Shown here one piece after another: positions 18,257 to 25,666 of a stretch of DNA of 64,000 nucleotides; position 1 is the first letter of the stretch; every line of letters starts with the position of its first letter. Position numbers and translations under genes: made by a program. The notes beneath the pieces are model-generated. The model ran no database searches and was not told where the DNA came from. It saw only the letters and a program-made list of their open reading frames with translations. The DNA comes from Streptomyces sp. NBC_00659 (lineage in GTDB: Bacteria; Actinomycetota; Actinomycetes; Streptomycetales; Streptomycetaceae), in the NCBI RefSeq assembly GCF_036226925.1, contig NZ_CP109031.1, forward strand, positions 4,154,001-4,218,000. Reading direction: 5' to 3'.

Positions 18257-20503
18257 TCAGCCCGGGGGCACCGTCCCGTCCGTCAGCCCGTCGTACATGC
18301 CGCGTACGAGCTGGTCCCCCAGCCGGCCCGCGTGCCTGAGCGCCCGCTCGAACTCGTCGAGCGCGCGGAACCGGGCGCCGTAGCGCCGCTGTTCGTCCAG
18401 CGGGAGCCGGGGCAGTTGCAGCCGGCGCACGTCGAGGCGGGTGGCGGTGGACGCGTAACTGCTGGCCTGGCGGTTGTTGGCGGTGCCCCGCAGGAACCCG
18501 GCGAGGAACCACGGGTCGAGCGCCGCGGGATCGGGGTGCAGGAGCACGAGGTTGCGCCCCAGGACGGCGCCCGCCGTCGTGCCGTCGACCACCCGGACCA
18601 CCGAGCCGCCGCCGAGCACCGGCACGACCACGTCGCCCGCCTCCGTCAGCACGGCTTCCTCGTCGCTCTCGGGCAGGGTCCCCGTGGGGCCGGTGCCGGC
18701 GAGCACGTCGTGGTCGGTGAGGACGGGCACCCGCGTGGGGCCGCCGTTCCCGCCCGTACGCATCACCAGGGCGCTCCCGCGGGCGAGTTCGCCGACGGTG
18801 GTGAGCGGCCAGCGGGCGGGCCGGCCCGTCACGGCGGGCGAGGGGGTGAGACCGGTGGCCAGCCGCAGTGTCTCGTCGAGGCACTCGCGCACGGCCGCGA
18901 GCTGTTCGGCGCCGTCGGCCGCCGCCGGGGGCGGGAGGTGGCGGGCCGGGGCGAGGTCGACGTCGTCGTCGAGGAGTTCGATGACGGGCACGGAACGCGC
19001 CAGACCGGGCCGCTCCTGGAGGGTGCCGTCCCGGTCGTGGGCCCGCCAGGCGTCGAGCACGACGCCCCTGACGGCCTCCCAGTCGGGACCGCCACGCCCC
19101 TCGCCGGTGAACTGCCCGGCGTCGGCGAGCAGCACCTCGGGCCGGCCGGGCGCGTTCTCGGGCCGGCGCAGCACCCACAGGTGCAGGGGAATGTTGTACG
19201 GGGCCGCCGCGCCGACCGGCAGCGCGACGACGGCCCGCAGCGCGCCGCGGCGCAGCAGGTCGGCGCGGATACGGCGGCCGGAACGGCGGGAGGCGGTGGC
19301 GGGCGGCATGAGCAGGACGGCGGTGCCGCCGTCCCGCAGCCGGGCCAGCGCGTGCTGCACCCAGGCCAGCTCGGACTCCGCACGGGCCGGGAAGCCGTAC
19401 TCCCAGCGGGGGTCGTAGGCCAGTTCGTCATGACCCCAGTTGCGTTCGTTGAACGGGGGATGGCACAGGACGGCGTCGGCGCGCAGCCGCGGAAAGGCGT
19501 CGGCGCGCAGGGTGTCGCCGACGGCCGCGCGCACGGTGGCCCGGCCGTGCAGGGCGAGCCGGAGCCCGGTGAGCGCGGCGAGTTCGGGGGCGCTGTCCTG
19601 GGCGTGGAGCTCTTGACCTGGGCCGGTGTCGAGGGCGCGCAGCAGGGCGCCGGTGCCGCAGGCCGGGTCGAGGACGGTGCGGGCGGGTCCCGCGAGGTCG
19701 GCCATGAGGCGGGCGAGCTCGGCGGGGGTGGGCGTGTACTGGCGCGGGTTGGCGTCGAGGTGCCGCCCGAGCAGGAACTCGAAGGTCTGACGGGCACCCA
19801 GCTCGGCGGCGAGCTCGGCCACGCCGCGGAGGAGGGGGACGGAGGGGAGCAGCTGGGGGCCGGTGGGGAGGTGCAGCGCGGGGGTGGCCGAGGCGGCGGG
19901 GGGTGCCGGGATCGCGGAGACCGGGGGGATGACGGGGGCGTGCGGGGCGTGCGGGGCGTGCGGGGCGTGCGGGGCGTGCGGGGCGTGCGGGGGCACTGAT
20001 ACCGCTGGATCAGGATCGGCTTCCGGAGTGTTCACAGTCGCAGGTCGGTTCACAGTCGACGAGGACACCGCGTCCGCCTCGGCGTGAACGCCCCGTTCAC
20101 CTCGTACCCGGCCGAACCGGGGGGTGACCACCTGCTCCAGCGCGGTCGGCAACAGCGCGGCGAGGCGCTCGTCGGAGCCTGCGCTCGCCTCCAGCCAGAC
20201 CGTCGGCCGGTCATGGATGAGCAGCAGCACGAATCCGGCGTGGGTGAGCGCGGTGGCCGGGCCCTCGGGGTGGCCGACGAGGTGCTGCCAGACGCGTTCC
20301 CGCAGGGGCACTTCGGCGAGTTTTCCCTGCTGACGCAGCCAGGCCTCGACCTCGGCGAGGGCGAACGACGGGCTGGTCTCCGTGCCGCCGACGGGCTTGG
20401 GGAAGTCGGCGTGCCGACGACGCCAGTTGCTCACGGCCGCACGGCCGACACCGGCCAGCCGTGCGATTCCGGCGGCGGTCACCTCGGTCGCGTTGTCCTG
20501 CAC
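18257..20503 (-). CDS. HTH / N6-adenine methylase-like / specificity-domain fusion protein
   Basis: A 748-residue protein with three parts. Residues ~1-60 are a helix-turn-helix (VTAAGIARLAGVGRAAVSNWRRRH) with a predicted winged segment. A variable linker with PHA repeats (about 170-195) leads to an HsdM-type Rossmann methylase: VLDPACGTGALLRAL is a canonical SAM motif I, but motif IV reads CHPPFNERNW, with His where active N6 enzymes have Asn/Asp/Ser before PPF/PPY. The C-terminal ~230 residues resemble a type I specificity (TRD) domain, ending in LQLPRLPLDEQRRYG. No restriction subunit is nearby. GTG at 20503 is preceded by GGAG and fits the HTH. It may be a DNA-binding regulator rather than a methylase (inference). 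Confidence 0.82.
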   Translation of the reverse strand: MQDNATEVTAAGIARLAGVGRAAVSNWRRRHADFPKPVGGTETSPSFALAEVEAWLRQQGKLAEVPLRERVWQHLVGHPEGPATALTHAGFVLLLIHDRPTVWLEASAGSDERLAALLPTALEQVVTPRFGRVRGERGVHAEADAVSSSTVNRPATVNTPEADPDPAVSVPPHAPHAPHAPHAPHAPHAPVIPPVSAIPAPPAASATPALHLPTGPQLLPSVPLLRGVAELAAELGARQTFEFLLGRHLDANPRQYTPTPAELARLMADLAGPARTVLDPACGTGALLRALDTGPGQELHAQDSAPELAALTGLRLALHGRATVRAAVGDTLRADAFPRLRADAVLCHPPFNERNWGHDELAYDPRWEYGFPARAESELAWVQHALARLRDGGTAVLLMPPATASRRSGRRIRADLLRRGALRAVVALPVGAAAPYNIPLHLWVLRRPENAPGRPEVLLADAGQFTGEGRGGPDWEAVRGVVLDAWRAHDRDGTLQERPGLARSVPVIELLDDDVDLAPARHLPPPAAADGAEQLAAVRECLDETLRLATGLTPSPAVTGRPARWPLTTVGELARGSALVMRTGGNGGPTRVPVLTDHDVLAGTGPTGTLPESDEEAVLTEAGDVVVPVLGGGSVVRVVDGTTAGAVLGRNLVLLHPDPAALDPWFLAGFLRGTANNRQASSYASTATRLDVRRLQLPRLPLDEQRRYGARFRALDEFERALRHAGRLGDQLVRGMYDGLTDGTVPPG
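19935..19988. repeat. Six 9-bp tandem repeats inside the methylase-like gene
   Basis: GGGGCGTGC repeated six times without a mismatch. On the coding strand each unit adds Pro-His-Ala, so copy-number change keeps the frame and only alters the linker length between the HTH and methylase parts. Confidence 0.95.
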
Positions 20504-20565
20504 TCGCTCCGCTCCTCTCGTCCCGACTCGTCCCTGTGTGGCGTCGAGCATACCGACGCAGGCAA

Positions 20566-20640
20566 GATCTACCCGTTCACACCGTGAACACAAGAGGTTG
20601 CGTGAACCGTGTTGACTCGATTCACAGGCTCTGGTCTTAT
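20566..20640. promoter_or_regulatory. Divergent promoters with GTGAAC/GTTCAC palindromes
   Basis: Minus-strand promoter for the methylase-like gene: TTGTGT (20593-20588), 16-bp spacer, TAGATC (20571-20566). The spacer holds GTTCAC-acc-GTGAAC (20575-20589). Plus-strand promoter for the secreted protein: TTGACT (20612-20617), 17-bp spacer, TCTTAT (20635-20640), flanked by GTGAAC (20602-20607) and ATTCAC (20620-20625). Both promoters are thus positioned for control by one protein reading GTGAAC half-sites. Confidence 0.55.
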
Positions 20641-20697
20641 TGACCCAGCGAACGAACGGCCGCCATCGAGGCGTCCGCCGCGGGGAGGGGAGCAGTC

Positions 20698-21159
20698 GTG
20701 GGCATGAAGGGCAGGGCCGCGCTGAGCGCCACTGTGGGCCTCGTCGTCATCGGTGTCGTCTCGGCGAACGCCGACGGCAACAGCCGCGGCCATGGCCCCG
20801 CGACCGGCGGCCCCGACAGGGGCTCTTCGGTCTCCACGACCCCACATCCCGGCACCCGGCAGCACACCGGCTCGGCCGACGCGGCCGGGAAGGGAAAGGC
20901 CTCGTTCCCGGGGAACGGCGACTTCCGGGTCGGCCCGGACATCGAGCCCGGCACCTATCGCACCACCGGCAACACCGACGGCTCCTGCCACTGGGAACGT
21001 GCCGAGGACGCCGGTCACGGCCTGGACTCGCTCATCACGGAAGGCGACGTCACCGGCACGGCCGTCGTCACGATCAGCGCCAAGGACACCTACTTCAAGA
21101 CGTCCGGCTGCGGGGACTGGAAGAAGACCGGCCGCCGTACGCCCCACCCGCCCGACTGA
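20698..21159 (+). CDS. Small secreted protein of unknown function
   Basis: A 153-residue protein with an N-terminal signal sequence (LSATVGLVVIGVVSANA) followed by a Gly/Ser/Thr/His-rich region and a compact C-terminal domain of about 75 residues: FPGNGDFRVGPDIEPGTYRT, one Cys in GSCHWER and another in TSGCGDW, which could form a disulfide. The domain type, with a 'VG-DI-PGTY' start and paired Cys, is common in secreted actinobacterial proteins but I cannot name a function. GTG at 20698 has AGGGGAG 5 nt upstream; ATG at 20704 is the alternative. It is divergent from the methylase-like gene and shares its palindrome-bearing promoter region. Confidence 0.75.
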   Translation: MGMKGRAALSATVGLVVIGVVSANADGNSRGHGPATGGPDRGSSVSTTPHPGTRQHTGSADAAGKGKASFPGNGDFRVGPDIEPGTYRTTGNTDGSCHWERAEDAGHGLDSLITEGDVTGTAVVTISAKDTYFKTSGCGDWKKTGRRTPHPPD

Positions 21160-21263
21160 CCGGCGGCCGTACGCCCCGCCCACCCGACCGACCCGCGGCC
21201 GTACACGCCGCCCGCCGGCCGGCCGGCCACCGTACGCCCCGCCCGTCTTCTTCCAGTCCCCGC
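21110..21263. repeat. 19-bp perfect inverted repeat framing repeated GTACGCC sequence
   Basis: The segment at 21110-21128 (GCGGGGACTGGAAGAAGAC, inside the end of the secreted-protein gene) recurs exactly in reverse complement at 21245-21263. The 116 bp between hold three or four copies of a (C)GCCGTACGCCCC-type block and a smaller hairpin GGCCGCC/GGCGGCC. Confidence 0.9.
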
Positions 21264-21332
21264 CAACCGAAAGCCCCACCCGGGCACGGGCACTCGGCCC
21301 GTTCCGACCTCACCTTCGAAGGACAGATCCCG

Positions 21333-22052
21333 ATGCGTCATTCCTCCCGCGCGGCCAAGGCGCTGATCGCCGCCGCCCTGCTCCCGCTCGCCCTGACCGC
21401 CTGCTCCTCCGCGACCGGCACCTCGACCTCGTCCGCCGCGGCGACGAAGCCGCCCAAGGATCCCAATGCCGGTCTGCTGACGGGCGCGCAGCTCAAGAAG
21501 GCACTGGCGCCCGCCTCCTTCTTCGCCGACGGTTTCGCGGTGGATCCGAGCGCCGCACGGGACACCGGCACCACGTACATCGCGCCGAGCTCCTCGCCTG
21601 CGGCGAAGCCCGACTGCACGCTGTTCGGTGGCACCAGCTGGATAGCGATCACCGGCGACTCGGGTGTCTCCTTCGCCCAGAACGACTACGTCAGCAAGGC
21701 CACGTCCGAGGACATCGCCCAGCAGATCGACACCTTCCGCGGCACGACCGCGACGAAGGTGATGGCGAACCTGAAGAAGGCCGTCGCCGCCTGCGCGACC
21801 TACACCGACGCGGACACGCACACCAAGGTGAAGGCCGTCGGGGCCGACACCACCGGTCTCGGCGACGCCGCCTACACGATCACACTGACCAACAGCGCCT
21901 GGCAGAACGGAACGACCCTGATCGCCGCGCAGTCCGGGACGGACGTCGTCACGGTGCTGTCCACGGACGGACACGACAACGGCGCGGCCACGGCGAAGAA
22001 GCTGGCCGCCCTGATCGTGACCTCCCTGAAGGGCGAACACGAGCACGCATGA
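21333..22052 (+). CDS. Lipoprotein of unknown function
   Basis: A 239-residue predicted lipoprotein with a signal peptide and lipobox LTAC at about residues 21-24, then a Ser/Thr-rich stretch and a soluble extracellular domain. The domain begins LLTGAQLKKALAPASFFADGF and contains paired Cys (PDCTLFGG, VAACATY) and an alternating strand region (AAYTITLTNSAWQNGTTLIAAQSGTDVVTVLS). It resembles the PknH-sensor-like extracellular lipoprotein domains frequent in Streptomyces, which may bind small ligands, but this is inference. AGGA lies 9 nt before the ATG. A clear terminator follows. Confidence 0.8.
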   Translation: MRHSSRAAKALIAAALLPLALTACSSATGTSTSSAAATKPPKDPNAGLLTGAQLKKALAPASFFADGFAVDPSAARDTGTTYIAPSSSPAAKPDCTLFGGTSWIAITGDSGVSFAQNDYVSKATSEDIAQQIDTFRGTTATKVMANLKKAVAACATYTDADTHTKVKAVGADTTGLGDAAYTITLTNSAWQNGTTLIAAQSGTDVVTVLSTDGHDNGAATAKKLAALIVTSLKGEHEHA

Positions 22053-22073
22053 CCCGCCGGATGGGAACATGGC

Positions 22074-22097
22074 GCCCCCGAGTGGTTTCTCGGGGGC
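22074..22097 (+). terminator. Intrinsic terminator of the lipoprotein gene
   Basis: GCCCCCGAG-tggttt-CTCGGGGGC, 22 bp after the stop codon. Confidence 0.8.
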
Positions 22098-22140
22098 CCG
22101 GGAATCCTCTCGGGGGTTCACGGGGTAGTTCGGGGGTGTG

Positions 22141-22503
22141 ATGGACAAGCGCGTGGAAGCCGGCTGGTTCCAGCGGCTGGCGTGGTCGGTTCTGGCGGTC
22201 GGATCGTTCGGCCTGCTGGTGTGGGTGCCTTTCCTGTACGTGGCGATCCGCCGGGGACGAGGATCCGACTGGGGCGCCTTCGCCTCGTTCGTGCTGTACG
22301 AGGTGGGGTTTCTGTCGTTGGTGAGCCTCCCGAAGGGCGAGGGTGAGGCGACCCTGGGCCTGGTCGTCCTCGGCACCCTGGTCCTGGCCGTGTGGCTGCT
22401 GGCGGGCCCGCTGTTCGACAAGCCCACTCCGCGGAACGCCATGACCGGCGCGGGCCACGCCCCTTGGCCGGGCCAGGCGGCAGGCAACCCCTACCTGCGC
22501 TGA
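22141..22503 (+). CDS. Small integral membrane protein
   Basis: A 120-residue protein with three hydrophobic helices: LAWSVLAVGSFGLLVWVPFLYVA (about 12-34), SFVLYEVGFLSLVSL and LGLVVLGTLVLAVWLLAG. It shares the VPFLYVAIRRGRGSDWGA block with the kinase-linked protein at 17407-18030, so the two are probably distant paralogs. The C-terminal 25 residues are soluble. A GGGGG run lies just upstream of the ATG; a GTG three bases earlier is an equal alternative. No function is recognised. Confidence 0.72.
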   Translation: MDKRVEAGWFQRLAWSVLAVGSFGLLVWVPFLYVAIRRGRGSDWGAFASFVLYEVGFLSLVSLPKGEGEATLGLVVLGTLVLAVWLLAGPLFDKPTPRNAMTGAGHAPWPGQAAGNPYLR

Positions 22504-23109
22504 CACCCGGCAGCACATGGGACCGAGGCCCCGGGCGGTTCACCGCCGCCGGGCGCCGCGGACTCCGCCCCCGCCGGGTGTCACGGACTCCGTCCCCCCG
22601 CCGGGCGATCCGACGCTCAGTCTCGCCGGGCCGCGAGGATCAGCCCCGCCAGGCCGCAGGATCATCCCCACCGGGTCACAAGCTTCACCCCACAGGTCCC
22701 GCGCTGGATTCTGACGGCCGGACAGCCGACAATCCGCCGACGACGCATCCGAAAAATGCGGTACGCGCGGCCTGCTGACGTCGGCATGGAGCGGATGCAG
22801 GGCGGAGGACCGGACGCGATGTCCGCCGAGGCAAGAAAAGCCCACAGGGGACACAGAGCCCAAAGGGCACGTACAGGAACCCGCTTGACTCCCCCGTGAA
22901 CGATCTTGACTCGTCCATGACGCGAACTTGATTTCACCTTGCGGAAAGTGACTCTTCAGCCTTTCCCCGGCTTGAAACAATCCCCCGGGCACGTGAGGGG
23001 AGACGGGCGACCGGGCCGACCGGCGGAAACCGATCGGCGGCCGCAGCGGCAGCCGACGCCACCACACCCACCGCCCCGTTCATCCCCGATCCATCCCAGG
23101 AGCCCTTCC
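22504..23109. other. 606-bp region without a convincing gene
   Basis: The first part (22540-22680) is a degenerate GC-rich repeat in which GCCGGGC/TGTCACGGACTCCG-like blocks recur about every 25 bp. At 22884-22930 CTTGACT/CTTGATT occurs three times at about 22-24 bp spacing, which could be -35 elements of a promoter for the next gene. No open frame here has a plausible start, ribosome site or recognisable protein. Confidence 0.5.
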
Positions 23110-23553
23110 ATGGCCATCAACGCCCGCCGCAACAGACAACTGCTGGAGACCTCGGCTCCCTTGCTGCTCCCGGGCGAGCAGATCGAACTCACCAGCCTGG
23201 CCACCATCGGTACGGTCTCGGTGCGCAAGCAGGCCCTCACCGCGATCGTGGTCGGGGTGCTCACCCTGGGCATGGTGATGGCGACGGTCCGCCCGCGCGC
23301 GGTCTACGTCGTCCTGACGAACCAGCGGATCATGTTCTTCGACGGCAACCGGGGCGGCAGACCGGGCGAGTTGCTGATGAACATAGCCCGCCCGTACGTC
23401 ACCGCAACCGCGGCCAGGAAGGCGTTCCTCGGCCTGAAGACGGTCACCCACCTGACCGTCCAGGGCCAGGAGGGCGCCCTCAAGGTGGACTTCCCGGTCC
23501 AGACCCGCGCCGACGGCCACATGTTCGCCGGGGCCCTGCCGGTCACCCGCTGA
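23110..23553 (+). CDS. Small membrane-associated PH-like domain protein
   Basis: A 147-residue protein. After a short basic N-terminus it has one hydrophobic segment (ALTAIVVGVLTLGMVMATV, about 42-60). The second half has the pattern AVYVVLTNQRIMFFDGNRG, typical of bacterial pleckstrin-homology-like (YokE/bPH) domains in which 'vlTnqRl' begins the strand series. The role is unknown; such domains often act in envelope or stress proteins. AGGAG lies 7 nt before the ATG. Its 3' end overlaps the convergent ATPase pseudogene by 11 bp. Confidence 0.72.
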   Translation: MAINARRNRQLLETSAPLLLPGEQIELTSLATIGTVSVRKQALTAIVVGVLTLGMVMATVRPRAVYVVLTNQRIMFFDGNRGGRPGELLMNIARPYVTATAARKAFLGLKTVTHLTVQGQEGALKVDFPVQTRADGHMFAGALPVTR

Positions 23554-24018
23554 TACAAACCGGGGCCGCCGGTGCCGGCGGCCCCACCTCGCACCACAGC
23601 AGCTTCCCGCTCGTGCCGAACAGACCGTCGCCGAGCGGGTGCCCGCCCCAGGCGTCCGCGTAGTGGCATACGAGGAAGAGCCCACGCCCGCCGTCCGCCT
23701 CGGCCGGCACGGGACCGAGCACACCGTGCCGCTTGTCGAACGGGGGCGAGATGTGGGGGTCGGCGTCCCAGACGCTGATCCGCAGCCGGCCACCGTCGAG
23801 CGCCCGTAGCCGAAGCGTCGCGCGCCCTCCGGAGTACCGATAGGCGTTCGTGACAAGCTCCGAGGCCAGCAGCTCGGCGGCGTCGGCGATTTCAGCCATT
23901 CCGTGCCCACCGAGAACAGCCCTGAGGGTACCCGGGCGATGCGGGGCGCCAGCGGATCATGCGGAAGCTGGAGGGCGTACGCCCAAGAGGGGGACGCACC
24001 GGAGACAATCCTCACCAC
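23543..24018 (-). pseudogene. RsbW-like anti-sigma ATPase gene broken by a frameshift
   Basis: The C-terminal 118 codons from ATG 23899 encode a HATPase_c domain of the RsbW/SpoIIAB type (MAEIADAAELLASELVTNAYRYSGG with the N-box, then VWDADPHISPP and GRGLFLV). The normal N-terminal helix lies just upstream in another frame: SWAYALQLPHDPLAPRIAR, then the frame is lost near 23929-23934, where one extra G in the GGG run would read on into TLRAVLGGHGM and the ATPase. The break is a single-base deletion. It is either a real pseudogene, a sequencing error in a G/C run, or the short form is translated alone and lacks the dimer-forming strand. Confidence 0.7.
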
Positions 24019-24232
24019 CGGGCCGCGCCAACTCGCCGCCCTGATAACCGTCCTGCAGCCGGACCGGCACTAGCGTCTCGGGCGTTGTCATAGAAGGTCG
24101 GCAGGGTCGGCGTACCTGATCAACCCGGACAACATCCTCCTCGTCTACAACCTTCGGCCCCGACACGGAGTCGAACTGGCGTCCGGTGATGATCACTTCG
24201 CCGGGGTCACCTCTGCCCTTCTGGGGGATGCA

Positions 24233-25567
24233 ATGAGTTCTCTGTCCGTCGGACGTGTACTGCGTCGCGGGTTATGTGCCGGAGCCGTGGGGGCGTTGGT
24301 CCTCGCCGGGCTCGGGAGCGGGGTCGCGTTCGCCGGCGGTGCGGCGCAGAGCGACGAGCTGGAAATCGAGGCACCGCGGGACGCGACGGTCACCGTCGCT
24401 CCGGAGGGCGGTACGCCGCAGTACCGGACGCTGGACCTCGGTCTGTTCCACTCCAACCGCGACATCACCGTGACCGACGCGCGGCTGACCGTCGACGTCT
24501 CCCGCCTCGACGGGGTCGCCGAGGTCGCCTGGCCCGACAACTGCGCACCTGACGAGGGCGGCACCGTCGCCGTGTGCGACGTCGGGGACGTGCGGGCCCC
24601 CTACCGCCCGAGCGTGCGCCTCAAACTGCGGGCCGACGCCGAAGCCGCCTTGGGGGCGCAAGGCGCGATCCAGTACTCCGCCGAGGCCACCGGCGGCCCC
24701 GACGGCACGCTCGTCGCCCCGAGCGCGACGACGTCCGTCACCGTCGGGTCCGGCATCGACCTCGGCATCAGCGCCGCCCAGGACGACGTCACCGGCGTCG
24801 CGCCCGGCAGCAGCCTGACCGTGCCGTCCTCCGTCACCAACACCGGCAACGAGACCGCGCACGGCTTCACGATGTCGATGTATGTGACGTACGGCCTCGA
24901 TGTCACCCGCTACCCGCAGTGCAGCTATACCCCACTGGACGACGCGTTCACGCACGTGACCTGCTCCTTCGACACGGACGTCCCGCCCGGCGCCACCGTG
25001 GAACTGCCGGAGCCGTTGCGCCTCGCCGTCACCGGCCACGCGCTGCACGAGCGGTTCGAGTACGGAGTCCATCCCGCCGACGAAGCCACCGTCGACCTCG
25101 ACAACTCGAACAACAACCGCGTGTGGCACGTCAACGCCGACAACACCGCCGACTTCGCCATGAAGGGCACCGAGGTGAGCGGCGCGGCCGGCGACATCGT
25201 CACCGCCGCCTTCCGCTTCGTCAACTACGGCCCGGCCTGGGTCGGTGACGTCACCTCCGGTGACAGGCTCGTCGCGATCGACTTCTATCTCCCGGAAGGC
25301 ACCACCGCCACGTCCGTGCCCCGCACCTGCCGGACGGCCAGGGCACCGGGCGACGCCCCAGACGTCGTCCACTACGTCTGCACCCTGCCGACGTGGACCA
25401 GCCCCGACCTGAACGTCAGCTTCTCGTTCGGGCTGCGCGTCGACCGGGTCGTCCCCGACGCGACGGGCCGCGTCGTCGCACGGCCCGACTCCGGCGGCGG
25501 GTCCCTCGCCTTCGACCCGGACCCCACGAACAACTCGGCCGCAGTAGTGGTCAACCCGTCCGTCTGA
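24233..25567 (+). CDS. Large secreted protein with Ig/CARDB-like repeats
   Basis: A 444-residue exported protein. The signal peptide covers about residues 1-35 (LCAGAVGALVLAGLGSGVAFA). The mature part is rich in beta strands and Asp/Asn/Thr, with segments such as LTVPSSVTNTGNETAHGFTMSMYV, VTAAFRFVNYGPAWVG and DPTNNSAAVVV. The 'N-G--A' pattern is that of DUF11/CARDB-like immunoglobulin-fold repeats, found in surface adhesive or structural proteins. Six Cys suggest disulfides. It lacks a sorting signal or lipobox, so it is probably released. GGGGG lies 6-7 nt before the ATG. Confidence 0.78.
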   Translation: MSSLSVGRVLRRGLCAGAVGALVLAGLGSGVAFAGGAAQSDELEIEAPRDATVTVAPEGGTPQYRTLDLGLFHSNRDITVTDARLTVDVSRLDGVAEVAWPDNCAPDEGGTVAVCDVGDVRAPYRPSVRLKLRADAEAALGAQGAIQYSAEATGGPDGTLVAPSATTSVTVGSGIDLGISAAQDDVTGVAPGSSLTVPSSVTNTGNETAHGFTMSMYVTYGLDVTRYPQCSYTPLDDAFTHVTCSFDTDVPPGATVELPEPLRLAVTGHALHERFEYGVHPADEATVDLDNSNNNRVWHVNADNTADFAMKGTEVSGAAGDIVTAAFRFVNYGPAWVGDVTSGDRLVAIDFYLPEGTTATSVPRTCRTARAPGDAPDVVHYVCTLPTWTSPDLNVSFSFGLRVDRVVPDATGRVVARPDSGGGSLAFDPDPTNNSAAVVVNPSV

Positions 25568-25576
25568 CAGCCGCGA

Positions 25577-25600
25577 GGGGGCGGGCGACCGCTCGCCCCC
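25577..25600. terminator. Hairpin between convergent secreted-protein and HNH genes
   Basis: GGGGGCG and CGCCCCC arms with further pairing inside (GCG/CGC); it can serve both converging genes. Confidence 0.7.
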
Positions 25601-25666
25601 TTCCGTCTCCGCGCCGCCGGGGGACCCGTCACGACCCCGCCGCCGACGGGCCGACGCCCCCTCACA

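Noticed and set aside
18257..20503. BREX, DISARM or type I restriction locus
   Set aside because: Only the methylase-like fusion is present. No nuclease, helicase, PglZ or other partner gene is adjacent, and motif IV is altered.
22540..22714. Short plus-strand open frames in the GC-rich region after 22503
   Set aside because: They follow the degenerate DNA repeat, lack ribosome sites and encode Pro/Arg-rich low-complexity sequence.
23957..24196. Minus-strand 79-codon frame upstream of the broken ATPase
   Set aside because: It overlaps the N-terminal part of the ATPase gene, has no clear ribosome site, and matches nothing I recognise.
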